This document shows positions 7,632 through 15,391 of a DNA stretch of 64,000 nt, piece after piece; position 1 is the first letter of the stretch; the number at the start of each line of letters is the position of its first letter. The DNA is from Streptomyces niveus (GTDB taxonomy: Bacteria > Actinomycetota > Actinomycetes > Streptomycetales > Streptomycetaceae): assembly GCF_002009175.1 (NCBI RefSeq), contig NZ_CP018047.1, forward strand, positions 620,001 through 684,000. Direction: 5' to 3'. The position numbers were made by a program, and so were the translations under genes. Under the pieces are notes generated by a model. The model saw only the letters and a list, made by a program, of their open reading frames with translations, made no database searches and was not told where the DNA came from.

Positions 7632-8129
7632 ATGAGTCTCGTGCAGCAGAGCAACGCCTCCAACACCGCTGGAAGCGGATCCGGCAATCTCTACGACGTC
7701 CTTGAGCTGATTCTCGACAGGGGGCTCGTCATCGATGCCTTCGTTCGTGTTTCGATCGTCGGTATCGAGATTCTCAAGATCGATGTTCGTGTCGTCGTCG
7801 CCAGTGTGGACACATATCTGCGATTCGCCGAGGCGTGCAACCGACTTGACCTCGAATCGGGCCGCAAGGCCCCGACACAGCTCACCGACATCGTCGGTGA
7901 CACGGTGGAGAGCGGAGCCAAGGGGAAGTCGAAAGGCGCGCTGACGGGTGCGGTGGAAGCCTTCACCGACTCGTTCCAGAGCGGCCGTTCCGACTCGGAG
8001 TCCGACTCCCGCTCCGGCTCCGGCTCCGGCTCCAACTCCGACGACGACAAGGAGAAGGAGAAGCGGCCGGCGCGCAAGACCGCTTCGTCCAGCGGCAGCC
8101 GCCGCACCACCCAGCGCCGGGAGGAGTGA
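7632..8129 (+). CDS. gvpA: Gas vesicle structural protein GvpA, with long charged tail
   Basis: Main shell protein of gas vesicles, 165 residues. The GvpA core covers about residues 18-70 (LYDVLELILDRGLVIDAFVR, then VVVASVDTYLRFAEA). A linker follows, then a Ser/Asp-rich acidic stretch (SDSESDSRSGSGSGSNSDDD) and a basic end. Classical GvpA is about 70 residues, so roughly 95 residues are extra and would decorate the vesicle or be involved in assembly; long tails are known in streptomycetes. Start at the ATG at 7632 with GAAGGAAGG upstream. Confidence 0.9.
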   Translation: MSLVQQSNASNTAGSGSGNLYDVLELILDRGLVIDAFVRVSIVGIEILKIDVRVVVASVDTYLRFAEACNRLDLESGRKAPTQLTDIVGDTVESGAKGKSKGALTGAVEAFTDSFQSGRSDSESDSRSGSGSGSNSDDDKEKEKRPARKTASSSGSRRTTQRREE

Positions 8130-8131
8130 CG

Positions 8132-8845
8132 ATGCCCACGTACGTCTACGCCATCACCGCGGCCGACCATCCGCTGCGGCTCGACGGCCTCAACGGTGTC
8201 GGCGACCCGCCGTCCGCCCTGCGGACCGTGAAGACCAAGGCGCTCGGCGCCGTTGTCAGTGACACGCCGCCGGACTTGCGGGCGAAGCGTCGTGATCTCG
8301 TCGCGCACCAGAGCGTGCTGGAACGGCTGATGACCGACGGCGCCGCGCTGCCGATGCGGTTCGGCCTCGTCGGTCCCGACGACGACCAGGTGCGCACCGC
8401 GCTGGAGGAGGACCGGGAGAGCTACACCGCCCGCCTCACCGAACTCGACGGCCGCCTGGAATACAACCTGAAGGTGTCGCGGGAGGAGCAGAGCCTGCTG
8501 CGCGAAATACTCGCCGAATCAGAAGAAGTACGCCGGCTGAGTGAGTACACGCGGCAGAATCCCGCCGCGCAGGACGAGAAAATGGCACTGGGCGAACTCG
8601 TCTCCCGCGAGATCCAGGTCCGTCATGACGCGGTGGCGGGCGAACTGCTCGACGCGCTGACGCCGTCGGCGGAACGTGACTCCCGGGCCGATCCCACCAA
8701 GGCGCATTTCCTTAATGTGTCGTTCCTGGTGAAGCGTGACGAGGCCGCCGCTTTCTCGCAGGCGGTTCATGAAGAGGCTGAACGCCGGGGTGACGACTAC
8801 GAGTTCACCCTGAACGGACCGCTGCCCCCTTACAGCTTCGTCTGA
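8132..8845 (+). CDS. gvpF: Gas vesicle protein GvpF
   Basis: GvpF/GvpL family assembly protein, 237 residues. Features include the N-terminal TYVYAITAADHPL, the LPMRFG motif and the closing NGPLPPYSFV, all typical of the family. These proteins bind GvpA and help nucleate the shell. The gene starts two bases after the gvpA stop. The ATG at 8132 is preferred because the ribosome site GGGAGG is seven bases upstream; a GTG at 8126 would overlap that site. Confidence 0.9.
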   Translation: MPTYVYAITAADHPLRLDGLNGVGDPPSALRTVKTKALGAVVSDTPPDLRAKRRDLVAHQSVLERLMTDGAALPMRFGLVGPDDDQVRTALEEDRESYTARLTELDGRLEYNLKVSREEQSLLREILAESEEVRRLSEYTRQNPAAQDEKMALGELVSREIQVRHDAVAGELLDALTPSAERDSRADPTKAHFLNVSFLVKRDEAAAFSQAVHEEAERRGDDYEFTLNGPLPPYSFV

Positions 8846-8888
8846 CTTCCGCACGTTCGACAGACTCCCACTGATCGGAGGATCCGTC

Positions 8889-9146
8889 ATGGGCCTCATC
8901 ACGCAGATTCTCACTCTGCCGCTCGCACCCGTAAGGGGCTCCGTCTGGGTTCTCGATCAGGTGGTGCTCGCGGCGGAACGCGAGTACTACGACCCCGATC
9001 CCGTGCGCAAGGAATTGGCCGATCTGGAGAAGGAGCTGCTGAGCGGCGGTATCAGCGAAGAGGAATTCGACCGGCGCGAGGACGAACTGCTGGACAGGCT
9101 CGATGAGATCGAGGCACACCAGCGACGTCTGAGGGCCAATCCCTGA
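8889..9146 (+). CDS. gvpG: Gas vesicle protein GvpG
   Basis: 85-residue GvpG family protein: a hydrophobic start (MGLITQILTLPLAPVRGSVW), then a charged helix (DPVRKELADLEKELLSGGIS, then EEEFDRREDELLDRL). It is an essential minor assembly component in other gas vesicle systems. GGAGG lies seven bases before the ATG. Confidence 0.92.
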   Translation: MGLITQILTLPLAPVRGSVWVLDQVVLAAEREYYDPDPVRKELADLEKELLSGGISEEEFDRREDELLDRLDEIEAHQRRLRANP

Positions 9147-9172
9147 CACGGGGAGATTGAGGTGCACGAAAG

Positions 9173-9769
9173 ATGACAGGCAACGTCAAGATAGGTGTCG
9201 CCCTGGTGGGCGGTTACCTGCTGGGACGCACGAAGAAGGCCAAAATGGCCATCGGCTTCGGAATGTTCCTGGCCGGCAAGAAACTGAGCTTCGATCCGAA
9301 GCAGCTCGGCAAACTGGTGGCGAACTCGCCCGTTCTGGGCACTCTCAACGACCAGGTCCGCAAGGAACTGGTGGATGCCACCAAGTCCGCCGCGACCAAT
9401 GCCGTGTCACAGCGGGCCACCGGTCTGGCCGACTCCCTTCACCAGCGGACCCTCGGTCTTGAGGGCAAGGACGACGGCAAGGACGTCCGTGCCGAGGACC
9501 GCGAGGACGACGACGGCGAGACCGACGACCGCGACGTCCGCGATGACGCCGACGGGCCGGAAGAGGCGGACGAGAAGCCGGCGCCGCGCCGCAAGACGGC
9601 CGCCAAACGGTCCGCCAAGCCTGCCGCCAAGACCGCGGCCAAGACCTCGTCCGGCCCCCGCAGGACCGCCTCGGGCCGTACCGGAGAGGCACGTAAGAAG
9701 ACCTCGTCCACCGCCCGCAAGACCGCTTCGTCGGCCGGGCGCAAGGAGAGGGGTGGCGGCAATGGCTGA
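9173..9769 (+). CDS. gvpY: Gas vesicle-associated protein GvpY, with basic histone-like tail
   Basis: 198-residue protein at the gvpY position of the streptomycete operon. Residues 1-90 are a conserved region with a glycine-rich hydrophobic segment (VKIGVALVGGYLLGRTKKAK). An acidic linker follows (about 100-140), then a Lys/Ala/Thr-rich tail (RKTAAKRSAKPAAKTAAKTS) like that of histone H1. Its biochemical role is unknown. The last eight bases overlap gvpZ, so translation is coupled. The basic tail is opposite in charge to the acidic tail of GvpZ. Confidence 0.8.
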   Translation: MTGNVKIGVALVGGYLLGRTKKAKMAIGFGMFLAGKKLSFDPKQLGKLVANSPVLGTLNDQVRKELVDATKSAATNAVSQRATGLADSLHQRTLGLEGKDDGKDVRAEDREDDDGETDDRDVRDDADGPEEADEKPAPRRKTAAKRSAKPAAKTAAKTSSGPRRTASGRTGEARKKTSSTARKTASSAGRKERGGGNG

Positions 9770-10910
9770 CTCGACCCTGACCAGGCTCAAGGAGGACGTG
9801 GCGAAGAATCCTGCCACCGACCGTCTGAAGGAAGAGCTCCAGAACTACCTCAAGGCGCGCGCCACGCACGCCGTCACCAACCTCGGGCAGCGGCTCGGCG
9901 AAGGAGTCGGCAAGCTGGCCGACCCCAAGAACGGTCCCGGCGGGGCGGTGAAGTCCCTGGCCAAGGGCGGCCAGGCGCTCGGCGAGGGCAAGTCGCCCGC
10001 GCAGGCGGCCATGGCCGCCGGTACCTCCCATCTGAAGGACACCATCAAGGACAAGGTCAAGGGTTTGTTCGGCAAGGGGCGCAAGGGCGGCGGCGGCAAG
10101 TCGAAGAGCGTCACCATCACCGAGGACATCGACGTCGGTGTGCCGGTGCGTGAGGCGTACGACCAGTGGACGCAGTTCCAGGAGTTCAGCACCTTCGCCA
10201 AGGGTGTCGTGAGCGTCGAGAAGGCCGACGACACCAGCAGCAACTGGAAGGTGAAGGTCGCCAAGTCCACCCGCAGCTGGAAGGCGAACGTCACCGAGCA
10301 GGTGCCGGACGAGCGCATCACCTGGACCACCGAGGGCGCCAAGGGCACGGTCAAGGGCGTGGTGACCTTCCACGCCATCACCGACAACCTGACGCGGGTG
10401 CTGCTGGTTCTCGAATACTTCCCCAAGGGGCTGTTCGAGAAGACCGGCAACATCTGGCGCGCCCAGGGCCGCAGGGCCCGTCTCGACCTCAAGCTCTACC
10501 GCAAGTTCATCATGATGCGCGGCGAGGCCACCGACGGCTGGCGCGGTGAGATCCGCGACGGGGAGGTCGTGCTGGAGCACGACGACGCCGTGGAGGAGGA
10601 AGAGGCCCGTGAGCGGGAAGAGGGCGAGGACGCCCCCGAGGCCGCGGCCGACGAGGAGTACACGGACGAGGAGGAGCTTCCCGAGGAGGACCGGGAGGAG
10701 CGTGCCGAGTACGACGACGAGGACGAGGTCGCCGATGAGGAGGACGCTCCCGCCGACGAGGCTCGCGCCGAAGAGGAAGCTCCCGCAGAAGAGGACGCCC
10801 CCGCCGAGGACGAGTACGAGGACGTCGACGAGGACGAACTCGTCGACGACGAAGAGGAAGAGGAGCCGGCCCCGCGTTCCCGGCGCCGTACCGCCTCTGC
10901 GAGTCGCTGA
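9762..10910 (+). CDS. gvpZ: Gas vesicle-associated protein GvpZ, SRPBCC domain with acidic tail
   Basis: 382-residue protein. Residues 1-115 are helical and Lys/Gly-rich. Residues 115-260 form an SRPBCC (START-like/polyketide cyclase) domain with SVTITEDIDVGVPVREAYDQ and then WTQFQEFSTF. The last 115 residues are almost all Glu, Asp and Ala (EEYTDEEELPEEDREERAEY), ending in a short basic cap. The SRPBCC cavity may hold a hydrophobic ligand or nascent GvpA; this is inferred. The start ATG at 9762 sits inside the end of gvpY. Confidence 0.82.
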   Translation: MADSTLTRLKEDVAKNPATDRLKEELQNYLKARATHAVTNLGQRLGEGVGKLADPKNGPGGAVKSLAKGGQALGEGKSPAQAAMAAGTSHLKDTIKDKVKGLFGKGRKGGGGKSKSVTITEDIDVGVPVREAYDQWTQFQEFSTFAKGVVSVEKADDTSSNWKVKVAKSTRSWKANVTEQVPDERITWTTEGAKGTVKGVVTFHAITDNLTRVLLVLEYFPKGLFEKTGNIWRAQGRRARLDLKLYRKFIMMRGEATDGWRGEIRDGEVVLEHDDAVEEEEAREREEGEDAPEAAADEEYTDEEELPEEDREERAEYDDEDEVADEEDAPADEARAEEEAPAEEDAPAEDEYEDVDEDELVDDEEEEEPAPRSRRRTASASR

Positions 10911-10946
10911 CATACTCCGCCGACAGCACAGACAGGGCTGATTCCA

Positions 10947-11375
10947 GTGTCCGATTCACTGGCCGGCCGTATGGGGACCTCCTCCGGGATGTCCCCATAC
11001 GGCCAGCAAGGGTCATCCGCAAATCTCGCCGACATCCTTGAGCGTGTCCTGGACAAGGGCATCGTCATCGCCGGCGACATCCAGATCAATCTGCTCGACA
11101 TCGAACTGCTCACCATCAAGCTGCGGCTGCTGGTCGCGTCCGTGGACAAGGCCAAGGAGATGGGCATCGACTGGTGGGAGCACGATCCCTCACTCTCCTC
11201 CCGCGCCCGGCCCGCGGGGTCGGTGAACGGGTCCCAGGGTGGCCACGGTTCGCGCGGCGTTCAAGGCTCGTCCTCCGATGACGGCGAGGCCGGCCCTCTG
11301 GCACTGGAGAACGCGCAACTGCGCGCCGAGCTGGCCGAGTTGCGCGCCGCGGTGGCGGAGAGGGGGAGGCGGTGA
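10947..11375 (+). CDS. gvpJ: Gas vesicle protein GvpJ
   Basis: 142-residue GvpA-related minor shell protein. The core is LADILERVLDKGIVIAGDIQ then LLDIELLTIKLRLLVASVDK, followed by a Ser/Gly linker and a short coiled coil (LENAQLRAELAELRAAVAE). GvpJ-type proteins are proposed to cap the vesicle tips. The GTG at 10947 is used. A strong hairpin covers codons 7-20 (see separate entry). The last four bases overlap gvpL. Confidence 0.88.
   Translation: MSDSLAGRMGTSSGMSPYGQQGSSANLADILERVLDKGIVIAGDIQINLLDIELLTIKLRLLVASVDKAKEMGIDWWEHDPSLSSRARPAGSVNGSQGGHGSRGVQGSSSDDGEAGPLALENAQLRAELAELRAAVAERGRR
10965..11004 (+). repeat. 14-bp perfect inverted repeat inside the start of gvpJ
   Basis: Arms 10965-10978 (GGCCGTATGGGGAC) and 10991-11004 pair perfectly around a 12-nt loop, 16 bases after the gvpJ GTG. 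In mRNA this would form a very stable hairpin near the ribosome start site. Possible roles are translational damping of gvpJ or an RNA processing site; neither is shown. Confidence 0.6.
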
Positions 11376-12238
11376 ACAGCACCGACGTACGCGCCGTGGC
11401 CCCGCCGATGAGTTACGTCTACGCGGTCGGCGGCGCCGGGAAGGCACTGGACTCCGCCCTGTCCGGCCGCACCGGGGCGCACGGCGGCGCGCTGCGGACC
11501 GTGCGCGCCGGAGATCTCGTGGCCCTGGTGTCGTCGGTGCCCCATGACGCCTTCGGTACGGACGGTCTCCGGGCGCAGATGGAGGACATCAAGCAGCTCG
11601 AAGTGCTGGCCCGTACGCACCATTGTGTGGTCGAGGCCGCCTACGAGAGCGGGACCGTGCTGCCCATGAGGCTGGCCACGGTGTATCTGGACGACGCGCG
11701 GGTGACCGAGATGCTGGTCGAACGGGCCGTGGAATTCGGTGACTTGCTCTCCCGGCTCGAAGGCCATGTCGAACTGGGCGTGAAGGTCTACGCCGATCCG
11801 CGAGAGGCCGCCGCGGCGAGCGAGGCGGCCACGACGGCCACGGCGCCGGGCGAATCCGCGGTGACCAGCCCCGGGCGCGCGTATCTGCGGCAGCGCCGCG
11901 AACAGCGCCGTAACCACCGCGACGCCTACCAGGCGGCCGGCGCGGTCGCCGCCGAGGTCACCGCCCGGGTGGGTGCGACTGTCCGTGCCCGGCTGGCACA
12001 CCGGCCCCAGCAGGGGGATCTCGCTCCGGGAGCGGGCGAGAACATCGCCAACGACGCCTATCTGGTGCAGGCGTCCCGTGTCGCCGAGTTCCACACGGCG
12101 CTCGCGGGTCTCGCCGACGACGTTCCCGGCGTACGTGTCGAGATCACCGGTCCTTGGGCGCCGTACTCCTTCGCGACACCGCCGGCCGAGGGCACCAGGG
12201 GCGGCGAGGGCAGCGGCGGGGACGGCGGGCGACGGTGA
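11372..12238 (+). CDS. gvpL: Gas vesicle protein GvpL (GvpF-related)
   Basis: 288-residue GvpF/GvpL family protein, longer than GvpF and likely a paralogue within the operon. It has SYVYAVGGAGKAL at the start, LPMRLATVYLD mid-protein and GPWAPYSFATP near the end, matching the GvpF landmarks. A central Ala/Glu-rich insertion (about residues 145-210) is absent from GvpF. It probably takes part in shell nucleation. GTG start overlaps gvpJ by four bases; the 3' end overlaps gvpS, indicating tight translational coupling. Confidence 0.88.
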   Translation: MNSTDVRAVAPPMSYVYAVGGAGKALDSALSGRTGAHGGALRTVRAGDLVALVSSVPHDAFGTDGLRAQMEDIKQLEVLARTHHCVVEAAYESGTVLPMRLATVYLDDARVTEMLVERAVEFGDLLSRLEGHVELGVKVYADPREAAAASEAATTATAPGESAVTSPGRAYLRQRREQRRNHRDAYQAAGAVAAEVTARVGATVRARLAHRPQQGDLAPGAGENIANDAYLVQASRVAEFHTALAGLADDVPGVRVEITGPWAPYSFATPPAEGTRGGEGSGGDGGRR

Positions 12239-12525
12239 ACGGAGAGCTGAACGAGGCCCTGCCGACGGTCGGATTCGCCGAGACGCAGGGCCGAAAGCCA
12301 CCGGACGGCTCGGGCCGCGAGGACGGCTCGGCCGGCCCCGACGATTCCATCGAGTCCCTGGCCGGAAGGCAGGTCACGCTCATCGACCTGCTCGACCGGC
12401 TGCTGACCGGCGGGGCGGTCCTGACCGGAGATCTCGTGCTCTCCGTCGCCGACGTGGACCTCGTGCACATCAATCTGCGGGCGGTCATCCGCTCGATCAC
12501 ACCCGACGAACCGGCCCCGTGGTGA
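12235..12525 (+). CDS. gvpS: Gas vesicle protein GvpS (GvpA-related)
   Basis: 96-residue GvpA-family minor protein. A disordered N-terminal 45 residues is followed by the GvpA core VTLIDLLDRLLTGGAVLTGD then LVHINLRAVIRSI. It is a third GvpA-like subunit beside GvpA and GvpJ and may be a tip or connector protein. GTG start overlaps the gvpL stop by four bases. Confidence 0.87.
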   Translation: MNGELNEALPTVGFAETQGRKPPDGSGREDGSAGPDDSIESLAGRQVTLIDLLDRLLTGGAVLTGDLVLSVADVDLVHINLRAVIRSITPDEPAPW

Positions 12526-12567
12526 ACCGCACGGACCCGGCGCCGTGGGCGCGCAAGGAGAATCACG

Positions 12568-12957
12568 ATGGCTGACACACCCCGCGGGGACGACCTTCAG
12601 GAGGTCGCTCGGGCGGCGGCGCGCGCGTTCGATCTCGTACCGACGGGGCCGGACGAGCCCGCACCGCGCGACGGCATCGCCCAGCGCCTGGAAACCGACC
12701 CGGACACGGTGGAACGGGACCTGATCAAACTGGTTCTCACCATCGTCGAACTGCTGCGTCAGCTCATGGAGCGCACCGCGCTGCACCGCGTCGACCAGGG
12801 CGATCTCCGGGAGGACCAGGAGGAGCGCATCGGCATGACGCTGATGATCCTCCAGGACCGGATGACCGAACTCTGTGAGCGTTACGACCTGACCATGGAA
12901 GACCTCAATCTGAACCTCGGCCCGCTCGGTTCCCTGCTCCCCCGCGATTCCGGCTGA
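12568..12957 (+). CDS. gvpK: Gas vesicle protein GvpK
   Basis: 129-residue GvpK family protein with the conserved block RDLIKLVLTIVELLRQLMER, then RVDQGDLREDQEERIGMTLM. GvpK is an accessory assembly protein required for vesicle formation in other systems. It closes the canonical operon, with a 47-bp gap to the next gene. Confidence 0.9.
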   Translation: MADTPRGDDLQEVARAAARAFDLVPTGPDEPAPRDGIAQRLETDPDTVERDLIKLVLTIVELLRQLMERTALHRVDQGDLREDQEERIGMTLMILQDRMTELCERYDLTMEDLNLNLGPLGSLLPRDSG

Positions 12958-13004
12958 GCCGGACGTCGGCGTTTTAGCCCGCGTCGAGCGGCAACACGAA
13001 CTTC

Positions 13005-13499
13005 ATGACTGCAGAGAGCGAAGCAAACAAGGACGCGAACGGCACGGCGGGAAAGGTGAACGCGACCGCCAAGTCGGCCGCCGGCAAGGGGCGGCAGACG
13101 GCGAAGCGCACCAGCGCCCCCGCCCGTAAGACGGCCAAGACCGCCGCGAGCCGCGCGAAGACGGACTCGGCGGTCGCTGCCTCGAAGGCCAAGGAATCGG
13201 GACGTGCCGCCGAGAAGTCCGTCGAGAGCGGTGTGCGTTCGGCGGGCGACGCCACGAAGCGCGCGGGCCAGGCGGCAGTCAGCGGCTGGGAGAGCGGACA
13301 GCAGGCTCTGCTCTCCACCGCGGGTAAGGCAGCGGCCACGGCCTCCACCGCATGGACCGTCGTCAAGCACCGCAAGGCCATGGCGGCCGGCGCGGCGGCG
13401 GGAGTCGTCGGCCTGGCGGGCGGCGCTTTCGCCCTGGGCCGCCAGACGGCCAAGCCGCACGGAGGACCCCTGACCCGCATGACGGGCGGCCGGCTCTGA
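13005..13499 (+). CDS. Histone H1-like basic protein with C-terminal hydrophobic helix
   Basis: 164-residue protein with no recognised family. Residues 1-75 are rich in Lys, Ala and Thr (KRTSAPARKTAKTAASRAKT). The middle is an Ala-rich helix (SGVRSAGDATKRAGQAAVSG). Residues 120-150 form a hydrophobic glycine/alanine segment (AMAAGAAAGVVGLAGGAFAL) that could span or touch a membrane or vesicle surface. It follows gvpK by 47 bp in the same direction, so it may be an eleventh gene of the gas vesicle operon. The start lacks a clear ribosome site. Confidence 0.65.
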   Translation: MTAESEANKDANGTAGKVNATAKSAAGKGRQTAKRTSAPARKTAKTAASRAKTDSAVAASKAKESGRAAEKSVESGVRSAGDATKRAGQAAVSGWESGQQALLSTAGKAAATASTAWTVVKHRKAMAAGAAAGVVGLAGGAFALGRQTAKPHGGPLTRMTGGRL

Positions 13500-13511
13500 C
13501 GTCCGGCCGCC
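13485..13511. terminator. Terminator hairpin at end of gas vesicle region
   Basis: GGCGGCCGG (13485-13493) pairs with CCGGCCGCC (13503-13511) around a nine-base loop. It spans the stop codon of the last rightward gene and faces the convergent Gls24 gene. Confidence 0.65.
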
Positions 13512-13561
13512 GGGAGGCGACGGTCGTCGTCCGCGTTCTGTCGTCGCCGTGAAGCGGATCG

Positions 13562-13999
13562 TTACCGGGTGCGGGACGATTCGCCGCTGTCGTCGTCCGA
13601 TCCCGGTACGTGTACGTCGAGGACGTCGATGTTGACCTCGACGACATCGAGCCCGGTCATGCTCTGGACGGCGTCGGAGACGCCCGACCGGATGTCGTCG
13701 GTGGTCCGGGGAATCGGATAGCCGTACTCCATGACCACATTCACATCGACGGCGGCCTGCTTCTCACCGACTTCCACCCGCACACCGCGTGTGACGTCGT
13801 CGGAGAGGGACATCTTGTCCCTGGCGGCTCCCAGAGTCCGGGAAATACCGCCGCCCATCGCGTAGACCCCCGACGCGTCACGGGTCGCGATACCGGCTAT
13901 GGAGGCCACTACCGAGTCCGCGATCGTTGTCTTCCCTTTTACTTCGTGGCGGTGGTGGTGGCCGTTCGACATTGCTCTTGTGGCTTCGTTCACTGTCAT
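13562..13999 (-). CDS. Asp23/Gls24-family envelope stress protein
   Basis: 145-residue Asp23/Gls24 (DUF322) protein. The family fold is visible as TTIADSVVASIAGIATRDAS followed by GVYAMGGG, then VRVEVGEKQAAVDVNVVMEY and DAVQSMTGLDVVEVNIDVLDV. Members are abundant cytoplasmic or membrane-associated proteins linked to cell-envelope stress; no enzymatic activity is known. Start at the ATG at 13999. It lies beside the gas vesicle operon, a common location for paralogues in streptomycetes. Confidence 0.88.
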   Translation of the reverse strand: MTVNEATRAMSNGHHHRHEVKGKTTIADSVVASIAGIATRDASGVYAMGGGISRTLGAARDKMSLSDDVTRGVRVEVGEKQAAVDVNVVMEYGYPIPRTTDDIRSGVSDAVQSMTGLDVVEVNIDVLDVHVPGSDDDSGESSRTR

Positions 14000-14155
14000 G
14001 ACCGACCCGCCTTCCTGAGTTGTCACAGTCGGGAGAGTTGTTTCTCGTGCGGCCGCCCCTCTCCCCACTGTGCTCCGCGCGTCCGGACAACGCCATTCGG
14101 GTGAAGACTCGGTTGAGGAGTCGGGTAAGGACCGCCGATGAATGCCCGTGGGGAA

Positions 14156-15028
14156 TCAGCGTTTGTACGCGTCGCGGCGGCGGGCCGTCCTGGCGTTCCG
14201 CCCATCGCGCTGTTCGCCGGATCCGTCGCCCCGTCGGCGTGAGCCGCTGTCCTTCACATGCCTTCGAGTGCGCTTGTGCGCCTTGTGGGCCTTCCCCGCC
14301 GAGTCCGACGTGACAGCTTCGCCGGTGCTCTTCCCCACGGCCTCGATGCTGTCCCCGGCGCTCCCGCCGACGTCCTTCACGGCCTCGTCGGCGCCCTCGC
14401 CGACATCCTCCACCGCCTTGCCGGCGCCCTCCCCGACGTTTTCGGCAGCGGCTCCCGCGCCCCGGCCCACGCTCTCCGCAGCGTCCCCGGTGCCCTTGCC
14501 GATCTCCTTGACGGCTCCCCCCGCGCCCGTACCGACTTCCTCGACCGCCTCCCCCAGGCCCCTGCTCAACTGCTCCAGGATCTCGGGGTTCCGGTCGATC
14601 GTCGTCAATACACGGTTGACGATGGTCGCGACATTGTGAAGGCGGACCTTCAATTGCGCCTGCGCCTCGACACCCTTGATGTCGAGGTCCACCGAACCCA
14701 GCGTGACGTCCGCGCCGACATTCAGCTTGACCAGATCAAGGACTTCGGCCTGCAGAGACACATGGGCCCGCAGATCCTGCACATTGAGCTGAATCTCTTC
14801 GATATTGAGCACGGGAACATCGAGATACACATCCGGTGGGCCCTGTTCGACCACCTCGCCCTCGGCGTAGTCGTCCGGTTCCTCTTCCGCGGCGACGACT
14901 TCCGCGTCCTCGGTGTCCTCGGCGTCGTCCGAGTCTTCCGTGTCTTCGGCGTCTTCGGTTTCTTCGGTGGTTTCCCCGTCGAATTCTTCCTGGTCGTATT
15001 CGTCCCGACCCTTGTCGCTCTGGGGCAT
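14156..15028 (-). CDS. Acidic protein with eight tandem 11-residue repeats
   Basis: 290-residue protein of unknown function. Residues 1-60 are an acidic, disordered Glu/Asp/Thr tract. Residues 65-150 form a beta-like domain of alternating hydrophobics (VYLDVPVLNIEEIQLNVQDL, then VKLNVGADVTLGSVDLDIKG). Residues 154-241 are eight 11-mers of the form V-G-x-G-A-G-x-A-V-E-x. The end is strongly basic. The 11-residue period is that of LEA proteins and apolipoprotein/synuclein helices that lie on lipid or hydrophobic surfaces. The middle domain is likely shared with other streptomycete hypothetical proteins. Start at the ATG at 15028. Confidence 0.75.
   Translation of the reverse strand: MPQSDKGRDEYDQEEFDGETTEETEDAEDTEDSDDAEDTEDAEVVAAEEEPDDYAEGEVVEQGPPDVYLDVPVLNIEEIQLNVQDLRAHVSLQAEVLDLVKLNVGADVTLGSVDLDIKGVEAQAQLKVRLHNVATIVNRVLTTIDRNPEILEQLSRGLGEAVEEVGTGAGGAVKEIGKGTGDAAESVGRGAGAAAENVGEGAGKAVEDVGEGADEAVKDVGGSAGDSIEAVGKSTGEAVTSDSAGKAHKAHKRTRRHVKDSGSRRRGDGSGEQRDGRNARTARRRDAYKR
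14306..14569 (-). repeat. Eight 33-bp coding repeats (11-residue units)
   Basis: Codons 154-241 of the preceding protein. The units are LSRGLGEAVEE, VGTGAGGAVKE, IGKGTGDAAES, VGRGAGAAAEN, VGEGAGKAVED, VGEGADEAVKD, VGGSAGDSIEA and VGKSTGEAVTS. Protein similarity between units is higher than DNA identity, which suggests an old, selected repeat and not recent slippage. Confidence 0.85.
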
Positions 15029-15187
15029 ACGACACTCCCTCACTGAGCGTGTCCCCCGCTCCTCAAGTGTCATGCGCCGGCTCCCCCGCCGCAATGAGGT
15101 GCGCCCTCGTAGGCCCTGGGCCATCGTGAATGAAGAGGTAAGTGAGTGCTCGGTCCGGTGACGAAAAGGAAGAGCTGGTGATCGTCC

Positions 15188-15391
15188 GTGCCCACTCCAT
15201 ACGGTGAGAAGCCGCGCCGGACCGCCGCGACCAGGGACGGGCCGATACTCGTCGAGGGGCCCGTCGAGGTCGTCCTCGACGACGGGAGCACGGTGACGTC
15301 GGACCGGTTCATGGTGGCCCTGTGCGCGTGCAGGCGCAGCCGGACGTATCCCTGGTGCGACACCAGCCACCGCCGGAAGGCCAGGGAGTGA
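15188..15391 (+). CDS. CDGSH iron-sulfur domain protein
   Basis: 67-residue protein with a CDGSH-type [2Fe-2S] site: Cys46, Cys48, Cys57 and His61 in CACRRSRTYPWCDTSH (consensus CDGSH with Thr for Gly). Such proteins carry redox-active, labile [2Fe-2S] clusters. GTG start at 15188. Its stop overlaps the start of the next gene by four bases, so the two are translated together and probably work together. Confidence 0.88.
   Translation: MPTPYGEKPRRTAATRDGPILVEGPVEVVLDDGSTVTSDRFMVALCACRRSRTYPWCDTSHRRKARE

Noticed and set aside
9345..10913. 522-residue minus-strand frame opposite gvpY and gvpZ
   Set aside because: It is the complement of repetitive Glu/Asp/Lys codons and shows only Leu/Val low complexity; gvpY and gvpZ fit the operon.
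14306..14569. CRISPR-like direct repeats
   Set aside because: The repeats are in-frame codons of a protein, have no spacers and are not identical in DNA.
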